From Centroberyx gerrardi (taxonomy: Eukaryota > Chordata > Actinopteri > Beryciformes > Berycidae): DNA of 64,000 nucleotides. How positions within the stretch are numbered: position 1 is the stretch's first letter; the number at the start of each line of letters is the position of its first letter. This document shows positions 25,801-37,887 of the stretch, piece after piece. Position numbers and translations under genes: made by a program. The DNA is taken from assembly GCF_048128805.1 (NCBI RefSeq), contig NC_135998.1:27137492-27201491 (forward strand). The letters run 5' to 3'. Below the pieces are notes generated by a model. That model made no database searches and had not been told where the DNA came from. It saw nothing but the letters and a program-made list of their open reading frames with translations.

Positions 25801-28800
25801 TCATCTCTGTATGTCCAGTCCATTTTGCTGCAGTGCTTACACTAATGCTTTACCACACTGCCTGTTTACCGGTCAGCATCATCTTAAAAGAAAGGCAATA
25901 GGCCTTCTTCCAACTACAAAAGCTGAATGATTAGTTGTTTGTTTCATGATATGAAGGTAAACTGGCAGTCTGGTTTGGATGCAGATGAAGTAGAAGCTTG
26001 CCACAAATGGTTCCAAAATAAATTGCGAATACCAAAAGTTAATATCTTCCAGATGAAATGAATGAATGAATGAATGAATGAATGAATGATACCAACCTTT
26101 GAAGTGGCAACAAGGTCAGTGTCCCCACATATGACAAGATGCTATGGTATACTGCTATGGCATACACTTATCACACACAGTACTGAAGTGTTAGTGTATA
26201 AACTGCAATGAACTTCATACTGGGAATACAACGGCACAAATCGTGCCGATTTACATGACTAACAGTAGGTTGACCAAAGAACTTTGACAAAATGTCGGCG
26301 TAGTGTTTGGAGTGTTATGTGACCCCCACCCTTCCCTGCACCGGCACACGTCAGCGAAAAGTTAAGAGGAAAGAAAATAAATATGGAGGTTAAGTCTGAG
26401 CGGTAGTTGGCGAGTGTGGGTGAGTGTGAGTCATACTGTGGGTGGTGGAGCTGTTCTTACAGGGGGCCCGGCTCTCTGTAGCCCTGGTCTCCTCCAGCTC
26501 TATCAAGGCCCTCATCACGGGCGTCAGCGGGCACGGTCCCTCCCTCCTACCTGGCTCTCGCTGGCCGACGCACTGCTCTTGGGGTTGGGACTGACGCTGG
26601 GACTGGGGCTGGAACTGTTCGCGCTCTGGGGGGGGCGAATATCTACAGGACAGGACGCCAGTCAATCACTCAAAATGTCCAATAGTCAGCATCTTTGCTT
26701 ATATCCACAACAATGGAAAGAAAAAACACTACCTCCAACTGCCACCCGCTGAAGAGTTGTCCACAGAGCCTCCAGACCCAGCTGACTGATCAGTTTGGGG
26801 ACACGGTGACCTCCTGTGACGACTTGATTGGCTAGTTTGAGGGAACGGTGATTTCCTGCTGCCATTTAGCTGGTCGGTTAGCGGACAAGGCGACTTCCGA
26901 CGGGTGACGTCCGGCTCCATCTTGCATTTGCTGGGTGACAGCAGCAGGTCAGGATGGTGGAAAAGACTGTGGACATGTCAGGAGGAAATTTAAGATCCGT
27001 TACAAATGTCAACAGCAACCATTATAATGATACAACAGAACTGCATTAAAGTTCCTATTGCTTACCCGGCCCCAGAAGGCTGTGTGTTACTGTGGGAAGC
27101 ATAACGGGACCTGGCCTGGTTCTCATGCTCCAGCTGCTTCACCTGAGACTCCAGCTTGGAGCTCACCCTGCGGGGACGGACAAGTGGAATTTAGACAACA
27201 TGGACACGTTGAGAAGGAGCAGAGCTGTGTGTGTGGGATGGTGTATGTGCTGAAACTTACACAGTAGTTCTCTCCTTGACGTGTTACCTTCATGTATGAA
27301 GCCAATTTGTCCTACTGGAGTGTCTCACAACCTGCCACTTCCTCCTTTCAATGCATTTGCTCGACTACTGACTATAGCTTTGTTCCATGCAGGTTTGCTG
27401 TGCCAAGACCAAGGCCTCCGTGACCCTACTGCACTCACCTTACAATATCCCTGTGTTTAAGTGCCAATTGTGCTTTCAGAACAGCCTCTTTAGAGGTCCA
27501 TTTCTGCCCAGTTGCTACAGTAGGTGCTACATTTCTTCCTGTAATGTGTTAAGTTACGTTTCAATTAGGCAATTTTGCCTATTAGTCACAAAGGGCTGTG
27601 TGGCATCAAATGTATTTTCCAGATCTAGATATACAACAACAAAGAGATCTAGCTTCAGATGTTTTGCCAATTGAACTTGATGCCAAATCACGCCTGAGTT
27701 GTTCTAAATACCCTGCGAAGCCTGGTATTCTTGCTGTTTGCACTGATTTGTCATTTAGCTGGTTCCTTTCCAAGTAACATGTCAACCTCTGCGCTCAAAC
27801 AAAATCTTTCCCTCTACACAGAGGAGCAACATAAGCCAGAATTGACCCATTTCTCAACAATCGTTCTCTTGTGGAATTTGAATTCCACAAGATTTTGGAA
27901 TAATTAGGCCCTGGAGCTGATGATGTTTTTGCATTTCTTACTGCATTTTACACCCCTTTCCATTTTAGTGGTTTAACATCTGTTTGGTGTTCTGGCCCTT
28001 CGACCGCCGGGATAACTGGAGGAAGCCTAATCTCCTATGCCTTTCCCAATCTGTGTGTGTCTGTTCTGGGTGATTTTCTAGCTCCTGTTTGCTCCTGTTA
28101 CTTTCAGACTGCTGCTCTTCTCCTTGGTCAAGAGGGATTTGGCAATTTGGAAACTTAAAGAAATCCTTATGAAATGCTGTCCTAGCTCAGCCTTTCTTTT
28201 TTTGTTCTCTGAGAGTCTCTGATCTCCTCAATGCTAGCAATTCTACAAGTTAACTTGAAGGTTGTAGTACCTTATTTCTCATCATCATCATCTCATTATC
28301 TGGAGCCTTTCTCCACTGCTTTTTGACCTTCTCTCTCCACTGCACAAGTTGTTCAATTTCAATTTTGTCTAGACTTCTTTGGTTCTTCCTTCTCTGTTTT
28401 TTCCATGAACGCCAAACCTTTCTACTCCTTAGTCATAGATAATTTCCCCCATTTTATTGAGTTTAATGTCAACTGTTAACGGATTCCCATTCCCTCTTTT
28501 CCATAGTTCTAGGCCATTTACCTCTCGGTCTCTGCTCACTGATCTTTTCCTCGGCTGCCTGATCTACCTATCCTCCAGATCTTTTGTTTCAGTGCTAAGG
28601 CCCCACAGTGGCACGGGTACTGACGCATCGCAAGCTCTAGTTGGCTATCTGTTGCTGGATTTCGCTCAATTGACTTGACAGACTTCCCTAGAAGTACTGA
28701 TCAATCAGTCCATGCACTGACTCCCTCCATCAGTCTAAATTTGCAGACAGAGCTGAAACTGCAAGGCACAATTGCCGTGCACAGTGTCAGCCAATGCTAT

Positions 28801-31800
28801 GACTGTATCTGTTTTCAACACCATAGAGACCACAATTACGCTCTATGGTGTAATCCTTTGTTCTCCATCTCCCGACTGTCTACCTCTCTCCCCTGAAGCT
28901 CTTTAACAAATTGTTGGAGCCAGCCAGGGACAATCTGATGCCGCTTGATAGGGCTGAAGCCAATACCCAGGCTATGGCTATGGCCATCATGTCTCTGCTA
29001 AGCTCTTGCTACAAATACCATAACTTGGAGGGACAAAATAGTTTATAGGCCGTTGTTGGCTTTCAGTATTATTTGTAAGCATTACCACTAGACCTGCTCG
29101 AGCCTAGACATTCAATTGAACACAGTCAAACGATTCCCTCAGCGATAGCGTGATTATTGGTTCCTGCCCTAACACTATGAAGGTGTACATAAAACAATGA
29201 CCTCGGATTTGGTTCTTAAACCAATGTTTACAAGGGAGAACCAGCCACCATATTTCAAAACCGGAATGTAATTGAATTCTCATACTTTTTAGATGCTTTT
29301 TATATGGACATAAGACCACACATTACATACAAGGCAGTCATGGAATTAGGTTTACATGAGTTTTAAGATCGCATCACGGAAAAACTCTATCATAGCATTT
29401 AGTACAACTTTTCAACTGCCTAAAAAACAAAACAAAAAATAGCTAACTGAATGTTCTATAGCTGCATTGTCGTCATGTTTGTAAAGTCGCCCATATGATT
29501 GAATACTGCCGAATTAACACAACGTTGCAAATGAGACAGGAGGAAGCTGATTTTGATTTAAGATTTTGATGCAAGAATTTTACCACTCACTTATACAATG
29601 TATTCATGTCCTCAAACTGGCTTGGCTACATTTGCAATGTAGCTACGATGAGCCCCTTCTTAGTTAAGCCTTGTAAAGGTTGTTATGGTTGGTCGAAGAA
29701 ACACAGGGCATAGGCTACATTTAAGAATTTCTTGTGTAAAATGAGTCCTTTGTCGGAAAGCCTATATGGTCTGAAATCTGAAAAATATGTGAAATCCATC
29801 AGAGAAAGCAGACTCTCATTTGGCTTTAAGGACAACCAATCCACCCACCTCTTTAGTTCAGATATCTGCTCATTGGCATCGACAAGCTTGTTCTCTGTTG
29901 ACACCAGGTTGTCCTGTTGACACAAAATTGTTATTAATTTCCTGAGGCTGGGGCAGATAGCGCAAAATGGACACATGGAAAATTAATTTTGTCTTTTACA
30001 GCTAACCATACATCCCAACGATAATCAAATAATCAACCATCCGAGCAAAATTGAATATATAATAGAGTAAGACAAAAATTACCTTCACTCCCTCGTGCTC
30101 TTTCCTCAGAGAGTCATACTCTCCAAGCAGCTGAGGGAGCAGAACAACGAAGAGATCTCAGTCATGAATGTGAAAGAGGAAAAAACTCTCACACAGCTCC
30201 CCAAGTGCAAAATAAACCCCCAGGTTAGAGAAAAACAGAATATTTCATGGTCCCCTAAATACACCAGCTAAGGAACCCCCAGATAGGGAAAGCAATTTTA
30301 AGGTACAGCTAAAATTCAGATATACCAAATATGTCCACATATTAGATCTATGGACCAATTGATCTGTAGAGTACATCAACAACTTTTAGTGTTGTGCTTG
30401 GAAAAAGGATTTAATACAAAATGCAAGTTAATGTTAGCATCAACAGGGTTCCAGTGAAAAGGGTAAGTTTAAAAGTTAATGATCAGATGATTTTTATGTG
30501 TTACTCTCTACATCCTATCATATTCTCAGAAAAGACTCTGCTCCCCATCCCACAGCCACCGAGACTCACATCCTGGAGCATCTTGTACTCCCTCTCCCTC
30601 CTGGCCTCCTTCTCATCTGCGTCCCTGCAGGCGTTCTGCACGGCCTCCTCTAGCTGCCGTATGCGGGTCTTCAAGCGCGCCGCCGTGGCGTCCTTCTCTT
30701 TGCCTGAACGCTTGCTTTCCTCCAGTCGCTGCTGCAAGGTTTTCACAGTGGCGCCCGCTACCGCGTAGCGCTCGGGCCATTCCGCCTGACAATGAAATGT
30801 CACATCAAGGTTATTCTCACAGATGTGTTTATAAAGGGAACGCCAACAGGATTGGGATGACAGTTGATATTGTGTTCATTTTCTTAGATGTTAAAACATG
30901 TTAGAACAATAGCTGTTGTTGCAGTCAGTCTCCCCAATTTCAGAATAGCAAATGTATGGCAATAAATTAACTTTTGCCAATTTTATTTAGGAATTCCGAA
31001 ATAGAATTTTACATTTCAATTGATTACAGTTGTAGGACGGACTCTTCTTCCTACATTACTATTGTGCGGAGTGTGTAGTATTGTGTTTGAGTGTGGAGCA
31101 CTACAATATATTGAATTTCAAAAATGTATTAGACAAATCTGTATCCAATATAATTAGTGTCCCTTATCATGTTTCTAATAATTTATTAGAGTGAGTGGAA
31201 AACTGGAAAATACCATGAGGTGATGAGGTGGTACAGCAAAAAGCTGCCCACAATGCTGTGAGACATGACTTTTTTTTTTCATTTATAATTCAACAACATG
31301 ACCCTTGATGCAGACTGCTATTTTTGTGAGTGTACTTTTCAGACACAACAAATGACGTTCTCAGTGTCCCGGTCCTGACATAGTGTACGAGTCAAACACA
31401 TTCCCCCATCGCCACCATGCCTCGTGCGATATGGGATCCCTTAATTAGTGCAGCTCCTCCATGCAAGCATTCCCATTGGACTAATTAGAAAACTAGCCAG
31501 GAGAAAAGACACTACTAAAATGGCTTTTTGGTCATTTTTGGCTGGTTCACTGACTCAGGGCATGGACATTGAGTACAGAGTCATTAATGTACTCCACCCT
31601 GAAACAACAGTACTGTAGGACAGAGATTTCATTAGAACAGCAAAGCACTGATCACCCTTGAATTTAGTAGACACAGTACTGCAATTCCATCTCTGCGTAC
31701 TATTGGAGTGTATGAGCATATAGTGTGAAAGGAATGGGAGGAATGATACCAGTTTTTTCTCCAGTGAGCTGTTTTTGGCCTCCAGCTCTTGGACACGACT

Positions 31801-34800
31801 GGTAGCTTCAGCCAGAGCTCTCTCTAAATGCCTGCACCTGTAGATGAGCAAAAAACACACTGTAGCATAGGGTGATAGACAAAATAAACTGACTTGTGTA
31901 AAGAAACACAAATGCTTCAAAAGCTGCACTATAATGTAAATGCACACACACACACCTCTCTCTGAGGGCCTGGTTGCTCTTCTCCAAATCCTGGGGCAGA
32001 TCTCTGAGGTTGAGCTTGTCCCGCAGGACTTGGATCTCAGACTCATAATAAGCTTTCAGATCAGCCACGTGTCTGGAGTGCTTCTCTCTCAGGTTCTGCC
32101 TTAGTCTGAGGAGAACAGGGGAAAAAAAGAAAAAGGAGAGATGGATGGAACTGATTAGAGAGGATGAGAAACCTTGTGAAAAGAGAATTCCCCAAAACTC
32201 CAGAGTAGACATGCAAATCGTAGCTATCGTAGAGCTATACTTATGCGAATAAGTGAGAGGCTAACTATGTTACACTCACAGAGACAGGACAACAGGATCC
32301 TCTAATGATGAAGCTCTCTCTATGCGTGGACTGACCGCAGGCGCCTGCGAGGCACCAGAGGCTGAGCACAGCTTCAGGGTGCTGGTGTGGGTGTGACTGC
32401 CCTCCTCCTCACTGGCTAAAGGGGCACTGGCTCTGCGTTGCTGGCTGGTCGTGAGGGGGCCGGGCTGGGCCGTATAGTGGGAGGTAGAGAGGACGGCCTG
32501 GGACGGGTTTCCCCAGGAGCTTGGCACCTTAGTCGGGGACGGCGCGGCGGCCGAAACACTGGAGGTGTTGGAGGTACAGTCCGTATCTCCAGGGTTGCCG
32601 CTGCACTCGACCATGCTGTCAGGGGTGACGGGGGTCCCTACTCTGGGGTACAGGTGGGGCTGGGTGGGGAATGACGGGCTGCTGAAGTGGGAGGGCGACG
32701 TGAAGCCGGAGGTATGGTCCGACTGGCGCACGTGAACTGTTGGGTCCAAGGTCAACACCTGAAGCACAGAAAGGGAGAGTATGGGTCAGACGCTCAGCCA
32801 AGGATCAAAGAGACCATCACTGTGTGCGTCACGCGCCGTACCTGTGGTGACAAAGGACTGGATGTGAGGGAGCCTTCCCAGTCTGTGCGTTTAGTGTCCG
32901 TTTTCTGCTTGTTCTGATAGATCTCTCTCAGAGACAGCCGGGGCTCCGGAGGCGGAGTCTACGGGGGACAGAGACAGGACATTTTCTTGGGAAATTAACA
33001 TTGATCACCGCCAAATCAAAGTTAGTCTACTCTACAAACAAACCACGGTTTATATATCCTTTCCTATTCTAAAAAAAACATATCTCACTGGTAAAATAGT
33101 TAAAGTGGGTGGTGAATTTTGGAATCCAGCAGCCACTGTGGCAGGTGTACGTAACAGTTAGTTTCCCGCCCTGCATGACATGGTCAGAAACATTCACTAC
33201 TAATGAGGCAGACGTGATGGTCAAAATACCCATAAAATATCCCTTTCATCAGACAATTTGTAGGTGTCCCACTCGTACTGAACTGTTTTAACCTACAAGA
33301 CTCATGGAGGCCTCTTGCAGGAGGAGGTAGGCGCCACTGTCAAAGCTGTCCGGCAGGGGACGATACAGATCAGTCTCATTCAGACGCCAATACGTCAGGC
33401 CTAAGACAGGGAGAAGAGTGGAAATCTCACATATTTATTCTTCTACTTGACACTTTTCTATAACCATTTGAAAAAAACCCTATTCAAGAACCATACTCTT
33501 CATATGTTAGGTCGGATGACTGCCTGTGTGTGTTGTATGTGTGCGTGAGAGAGCCCACCACAGAAATCTCTGGTCCTCATTGAGCATCTCACAGAGCTGC
33601 ATGCGACTACCCAAATGAACAGATTACCAAGTGCAGTTGGCAACACTCTCTAGAAGTCTGTATCGGTGTCAGTTAATGATGCGTTGAAAATACGTCTAGC
33701 ATAGCAACAAAATCCATAGGGCTGCCAATGTATTAATTCTCACTCTGGTGCGTGTCTGATTGAAACTGACAGGAATAAGCAATGAGAGGGAAGAAATACG
33801 GTATGAAATAAATGATGGGATATGGGAAATTATTCCTCCCGTAGACTGGACCGGACAATTGTGTGCTGCTTGAACAATTACTTACTATAACCAAAGTGGC
33901 TCCCGTCCAAAAGTTAGTGAGAACCCCTGTTGTAAGTTCTAGTGTACTTACACTCATGTGCCATATGGCGGAGTAATATTGTTCAAAACAAAAATGCACT
34001 TGTGCCTATTTGGCATTTCTGGGCTCAAACCTAATAATAAAGTATAACCAGCAAACATGGAGAAAGTAATGTGCAAACTTTGAGAAAATAAAGTCTCACA
34101 ACACTTACAAAGAATTCACATGCAAACCATTCGGTTTTCTCACAATAGTGTTCCACTGTGGTACAACAGCGGAACAACTGTGCAACAACGCCATCTTATG
34201 GTCACCAGCGGTAATGGCAATAGTCCGTGTTCATCTTTTCAAGTCATATAGGAACAGTAATATCCTATATAGTTTATTTTACCAAAGCTTTATTGTCAGT
34301 GGTTCATATCGCCCAAGCCTTGTCAGTCTGTGTTTGTGTTTGAGTCAGTGTGTTGTTACCTGATGCCTCAGACACCAAGCTGTCACTCCTCCTCAGGGAA
34401 AATGAGTTGGAGGAGGGCCCAGCCGGTCGATGCTGAAACCCAATACAGATGAGTGGATGAGACTCAACAGCAGGAATGTAATCACGACAACCACAACATA
34501 CATATGCAGGGGATCTAAACGGAAACACTACAGATGCAGGGCAGTGATAAGATAAAGAGTGATTTTTTTTTTTATTATTACCAATGCAAAATCGTATCTC
34601 TCTGAAAGGAGCAGCTGTGCTGTGGGGAACCACAGCCATTGCCAGTTGTGAGTTATACCTGGTCCTGGGAGTCTGTGCACTCCAGGGGGCTGTGTCTGGG
34701 GGTTTCCCTGGGGCTGAGTGGTAGCTCCTGGTACTCCAGGACCTGGGACGAAGTTTGTCCTGCCTTGCTCTTCTTGGGTCTAAGTTTCTGCCTCTGGGCC

Positions 34801-35727
34801 CAGGAGGTCAAAGGCTGGTTGGTGCTGCCAACAGGACAGGTCAACATAAGAAGGACTATCATCCCCCAGTCAAAATGTAGACTGAATCATAAAAGAACAT
34901 TCAGTTGTGGTTATGACAACGGTCCTATGAACACCTCCAGTACTTACCCAGAGGTTCTGTGCTGGCAGGGCAATGGGCAGGGTGCCTGTTGGCACCCAGT
35001 CACAGTTGTCTCTGTGTCTTCCTGGAGGTTAGAGGACCACTGATGCTTCTCCTTCCCTTGGCTAGCCTCCTCCACTTCCCCTGGAGACCCATGAGGTCCC
35101 ACGCCTGTTTCCCAGGCAGACAGAGTCCCATAGCCGCTGCTCAGCCCTGTGGTCGCCCGCTCCTCAATGGTCTCCCCCGGGTTGACGATGTCTGATCTAT
35201 GGAACGGAGGTGAAGGGGAGCTAAAAGGGGTATGGGCAGGAGCTGCCAGGCTGTCAGTCTCACTGGGCACGTTTTTGGGGCTTGTGCATTCATTGGAGAT
35301 GAAGGGCAAAATATAGTCCTTTGTGGTAGTGGTGGTGGTGACAGGGGTTGGGGAGAACTCTGTGTGTGGCTGGCCACTGCTCTGGCGGTTCTGGAGTTGG
35401 ACCAGGGCTTTAATTTCATCCTGAATCAACTGAAAAACAAGCGTGTCATTGTCTCATTGTACACATGAATATTGTAAACCAACTCACATGATAAGACTTG
35501 CCTAAATCCCGCCTCACCTGTATTTGGCACTGGTATTGTTCTTGTTGAGCAAGTATTTGCTCTTGGTATTGCTTCTCAACCAGCTGAAACAGATGCAACC
35601 ATCGCCCCTGTTGGAGAAAAAAAAGTTTTGGCCAACATTTCAACTGATCTCCACTGCAATATACATGCAGCTACATAATACTTAATTAAGCATAAAGGTT
35701 TATTCTTTCCCTGCATTTTCTAGCATA

Positions 35728-35782
<55 letters not shown>

Positions 35783-37887
35783 GTGTTTGTGTGTGTCAGG
35801 GTTCCCACAATCACTTGGACATCAATCACTTTCAAGTCTTGTTTGGTGAAATTCAAGGACTCAAAATTGGCATGTCTGGTAAGGCATGACATTGGTGACA
35901 CAGAGGCCTCGTTTTATACTCAATAAATCCTGATGAAATCATTCATTTAAAACTGATACTATATCAACACAAATATCACAAATGTCCTCGGGATGTGAAA
36001 TGTTGATCCTAGTGCTAGAGCTGAGGCACACTGATGAATTTGGGTGCAATATTTTAATTAAAAAAAAAAAAAAAAAGAATCAAGTACTTTCAAGGCCATA
36101 AATTCATTTTCAAACAACTGAAGGCCGTCTTTTATTATTCTCAAATCCACAAACTTCAAGGCCTGTGGGAACCCTGGTGTGTGTATGTAGTGTGTTTGTG
36201 TATGTGTATGTGTGCGTGTGTGTGTTGGGGGGGGGGGGGGGGGGGGGCAGCTGTGCACCACTGTGAAGTGATAAACACTCCCTGAAGAGAGAGAGAGAGG
36301 TGATATACAGAGAAACAATACTTCCCTATTGGTAGTTCCATATATTAATTTCCCAAATTAAGTCATGTTAATAGCCAGAGAGGAGTGTGTTTTTCTCTAA
36401 GTATGTAAACAAGGCCTCAAGGCTTGCGAACTATGCAGTGTGGTGCCTTTCTGAACGAGGTGATGTAGCACATCACAGTTGTCCCTTCCCTGCAAATCAC
36501 GTCCTGTGTCTGAAAAGATCAGCTGGAGTGTGGTGTTATGTGTGCTGTGTGGGGTGTTGGGGTGTGGGGGTTGTGTGCGCGCGCTTCTGTGTGTGTGTGT
36601 GTGTGTGTGTGTGCACGTGCGTGTAAGTCCTGTTGTCAGCTGTGATCCACATAAAAACCAAAAGTGACAGCTCAGAAGTGAGGCTGCCAGCTGCCAAATA
36701 CAATGCAAAAGAACAATTGCCACAGCAGCTAACCCCAACATAACCTTCAATGTCACAAGCATGCACATACAATCTCACATGCGCAATCTACAATAATCGC
36801 TGTATTTCTGGTGCTCTGACACTTTCTCACCTCACAGTCCTTCCAGATCTCAGGGTCTGTCTCGCCACTGCTCTGGATTTCCTGCACCAGGGCCCTAAGG
36901 GTCTCCAGGGAGCTGGGGTTGATGAAGGGGAGGTTCTTCCCTTGCTCAAATGCTTCATCTGTGCTCAGACACAGACTCCTACAACATAGTCATATACTGT
37001 ACCTAAGTATGATAATATACAGTATACATGGTTCTCCAGCCATGATTAAACATCAGATGAAGAAATAGCAGCACAGTATTCTGGGTTAAAACTGGTGCCA
37101 GAAATATTTTAACACAAGGAGAACTGTAATTGGAAAAAAAAAATACAATGGGAGACATCAGAATGGCACAGAGTTAGGGCGGCCAAAGATGGCAGATTAT
37201 GATGCAGACACACATAACAGTCCTTGAAGACATATTCCAGGTGATATCCAGACATAAGTCTGGATATCACCATAATCATGACTATTCTTCAAAACTATTA
37301 AAAGCCTATGCTCAAAATTCATGGCATAGAAATATGAATGAAATTTAGATTTTTTTTCTTTGCAAGGATCAAGTAGCATCTCTGGGCCTTATGGGAAGAA
37401 AATACATTTTCTACCCCTTCATAGTGTATCTCCCATGATTCATTAGTGTTGTGTATTAGCAATTAATACAAAATCATACAATATATTCCAATGGTATTAA
37501 AGTTAACTCTAACTGGACTTAACTGGATCTCTTCCCTTTGTTGTAGATTTCTAGATTTTCTTCTGAATTTCCACTGAATTACCTTGTAAGAACAAATGGG
37601 TCTATCATGCAGATGGGGACGACTCTCTCTAAATTTTATATACTGCACCTGATCTTGTTGCATGCTGGTGTGATGTCCATTGGCCTGCTCTCCACAGTGC
37701 CTCCTGTTGTCTGGGAGGTTCGGATGTGTCTGTCGTCTGGCACAGCCAGCCCCGAGGCTGATGTCCCCTCAGAGGACACCAATGAGGTCTCACTCTCCTT
37801 GCCCCCATCCCCATCAGCACTGACATGGCAGTGGCTCAAAGCCCCCGAGCTGGACACATCCTCAGAGATACTGTCATCTGTGGACAT
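21812..37887 (-). CDS. mphosph9: mphosph9, M-phase phosphoprotein 9 (23 coding exons)
   Basis: MPHOSPH9 is a mitotically phosphorylated coiled-coil protein of centrosomes and the mother centriole that restrains cilium formation. Coding exons: 37887-37649, 36978-36831, 35607-35518, 35429-34948, 34824-34659, 34432-34360, 33400-33297, 32958-32842, 32758-32280, 32105-31956, 31837-31750, 30785-30570, 30130-30083, 29913-29849, 27167-27066, 26966-26733, 26642-26461, 25565-25329, 25042-24922, 23392-23301, 22882-22668, 22100-22032, 21913-21812. Total 3819 bp, 1272 residues; every junction keeps phase. Diagnostic stretches are LFQLVEKQYQEQILAQQEQ, EVLTLDP-like QVLTLDPTVHV, SRHVADLKAYYESEI, SRVQELEAKNSSLEKKL, DAERLFDELTQEK, IEAALSRMPGAGGR and a C-terminus ending TLKRFHVLRSSANI. 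Human MPHOSPH9 has about 1180 residues. The first 80 residues are poorly conserved, so the start is the least certain part. Confidence 0.96.
22106..22225. repeat. (CA)n plus (GA)n microsatellite beside an mphosph9 acceptor
   Basis: About 63 bases of (CA)n are followed by about 50 bases of impure (GA)n. Read on the gene strand this is a pyrimidine-rich (CT)n, then (TG)n, then GGGGCAG, the acceptor of the exon at 22100-22032. Confidence 0.95.
24055..24140 (+). mobile_element. SINE 3' fragment
   Basis: ACTTGATTCCCACTGGGG resembles a B box, and it is followed by CAAGGCGCTTTGGATAAAAG and CTCCCACCAAATG. That tail matches the conserved tail of many fish tRNA-SINEs. The head is missing or degraded. 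It lies in an mphosph9 intron. Confidence 0.5.
26056..26089. repeat. (AATG)n tetranucleotide microsatellite
   Basis: Eight tandem AATG units in an mphosph9 intron, about 0.4 kb from the nearest exon (26461-26642). Confidence 0.95.
26733..26966 (-). CDS. mphosph9: mphosph9 exon with three tandem SP-motif repeats
   Basis: Roughly residues 856-933. It holds three consecutive 14-residue units: RKSPCPLTDQLNGS, RKSPFPQTSQSSRH and RRSPCPQTDQSAGS. The Ser-Pro pairs are exactly 14 residues apart, within about 26786-26899. SP preceded by K or R is a minimal proline-directed kinase site, which fits an M-phase phosphoprotein. The exon ends with a Gly/Ser-rich tail and a GGAG|GTAGTG donor in phase 2. Confidence 0.9.
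27168..29848. other. mphosph9 intron with a 1.7 kb unclassified block
   Basis: No exon is visible. From about 27370 to 29060 the base composition is even and less AT-rich than neighbouring introns, with short plus-strand ORFs (for example 28457-28678 and 28675-28896) interrupted by stops. This suggests a decayed retroelement, but I recognise no reverse transcriptase, integrase or gag motif. Confidence 0.3.
29849..32105 (-). CDS. mphosph9: mphosph9 central coiled-coil exons
   Basis: Exons 32105-31956, 31837-31750, 30785-30570, 30130-30083 and 29913-29849 encode roughly residues 633-822. The region is rich in heptad-compatible Leu, Glu, Lys and Arg, for example QQRLEESKRSGKEKDAT, RIRQLEEAVQNA and ENKLVDANEQISELKR. 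It corresponds to the long coiled coil of the family, expected to mediate oligomerisation and centrosomal scaffolding. Confidence 0.92.
35725..35796. repeat. (TG)n microsatellite hosting a MITE
   Basis: Over 40 bases of near-pure (TG)n, followed by TATGTATG and another (TG)n stretch that runs directly into the MITE at 35797. More (TG)n continues after the MITE. Confidence 0.95.
35797..36176. mobile_element. palindromic MITE (CAGGGTTCCCAC family)
   Basis: The termini CAGGGTTCCCACA and TGTGGGAACCCTG are perfect 13-bp inverted repeats. The interior carries AAGGCC and CTTCAAGG in both orientations, as in a widespread fish family with CAGGGTTCCCAC ends. It is inserted in a (TG)n tract and flanked by GTGTGTGT on both sides, compatible with an 8-bp hAT-like duplication but not distinguishable from the microsatellite itself. 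Confidence 0.7.
36227..36247. repeat. poly-G run after a (TG)n tract
   Basis: About 21 consecutive G on the plus strand directly follow TGTGTGTGTT. On the mphosph9 sense strand this is poly-C in an intron. Such a run is prone to length errors in assembly. Confidence 0.9.
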
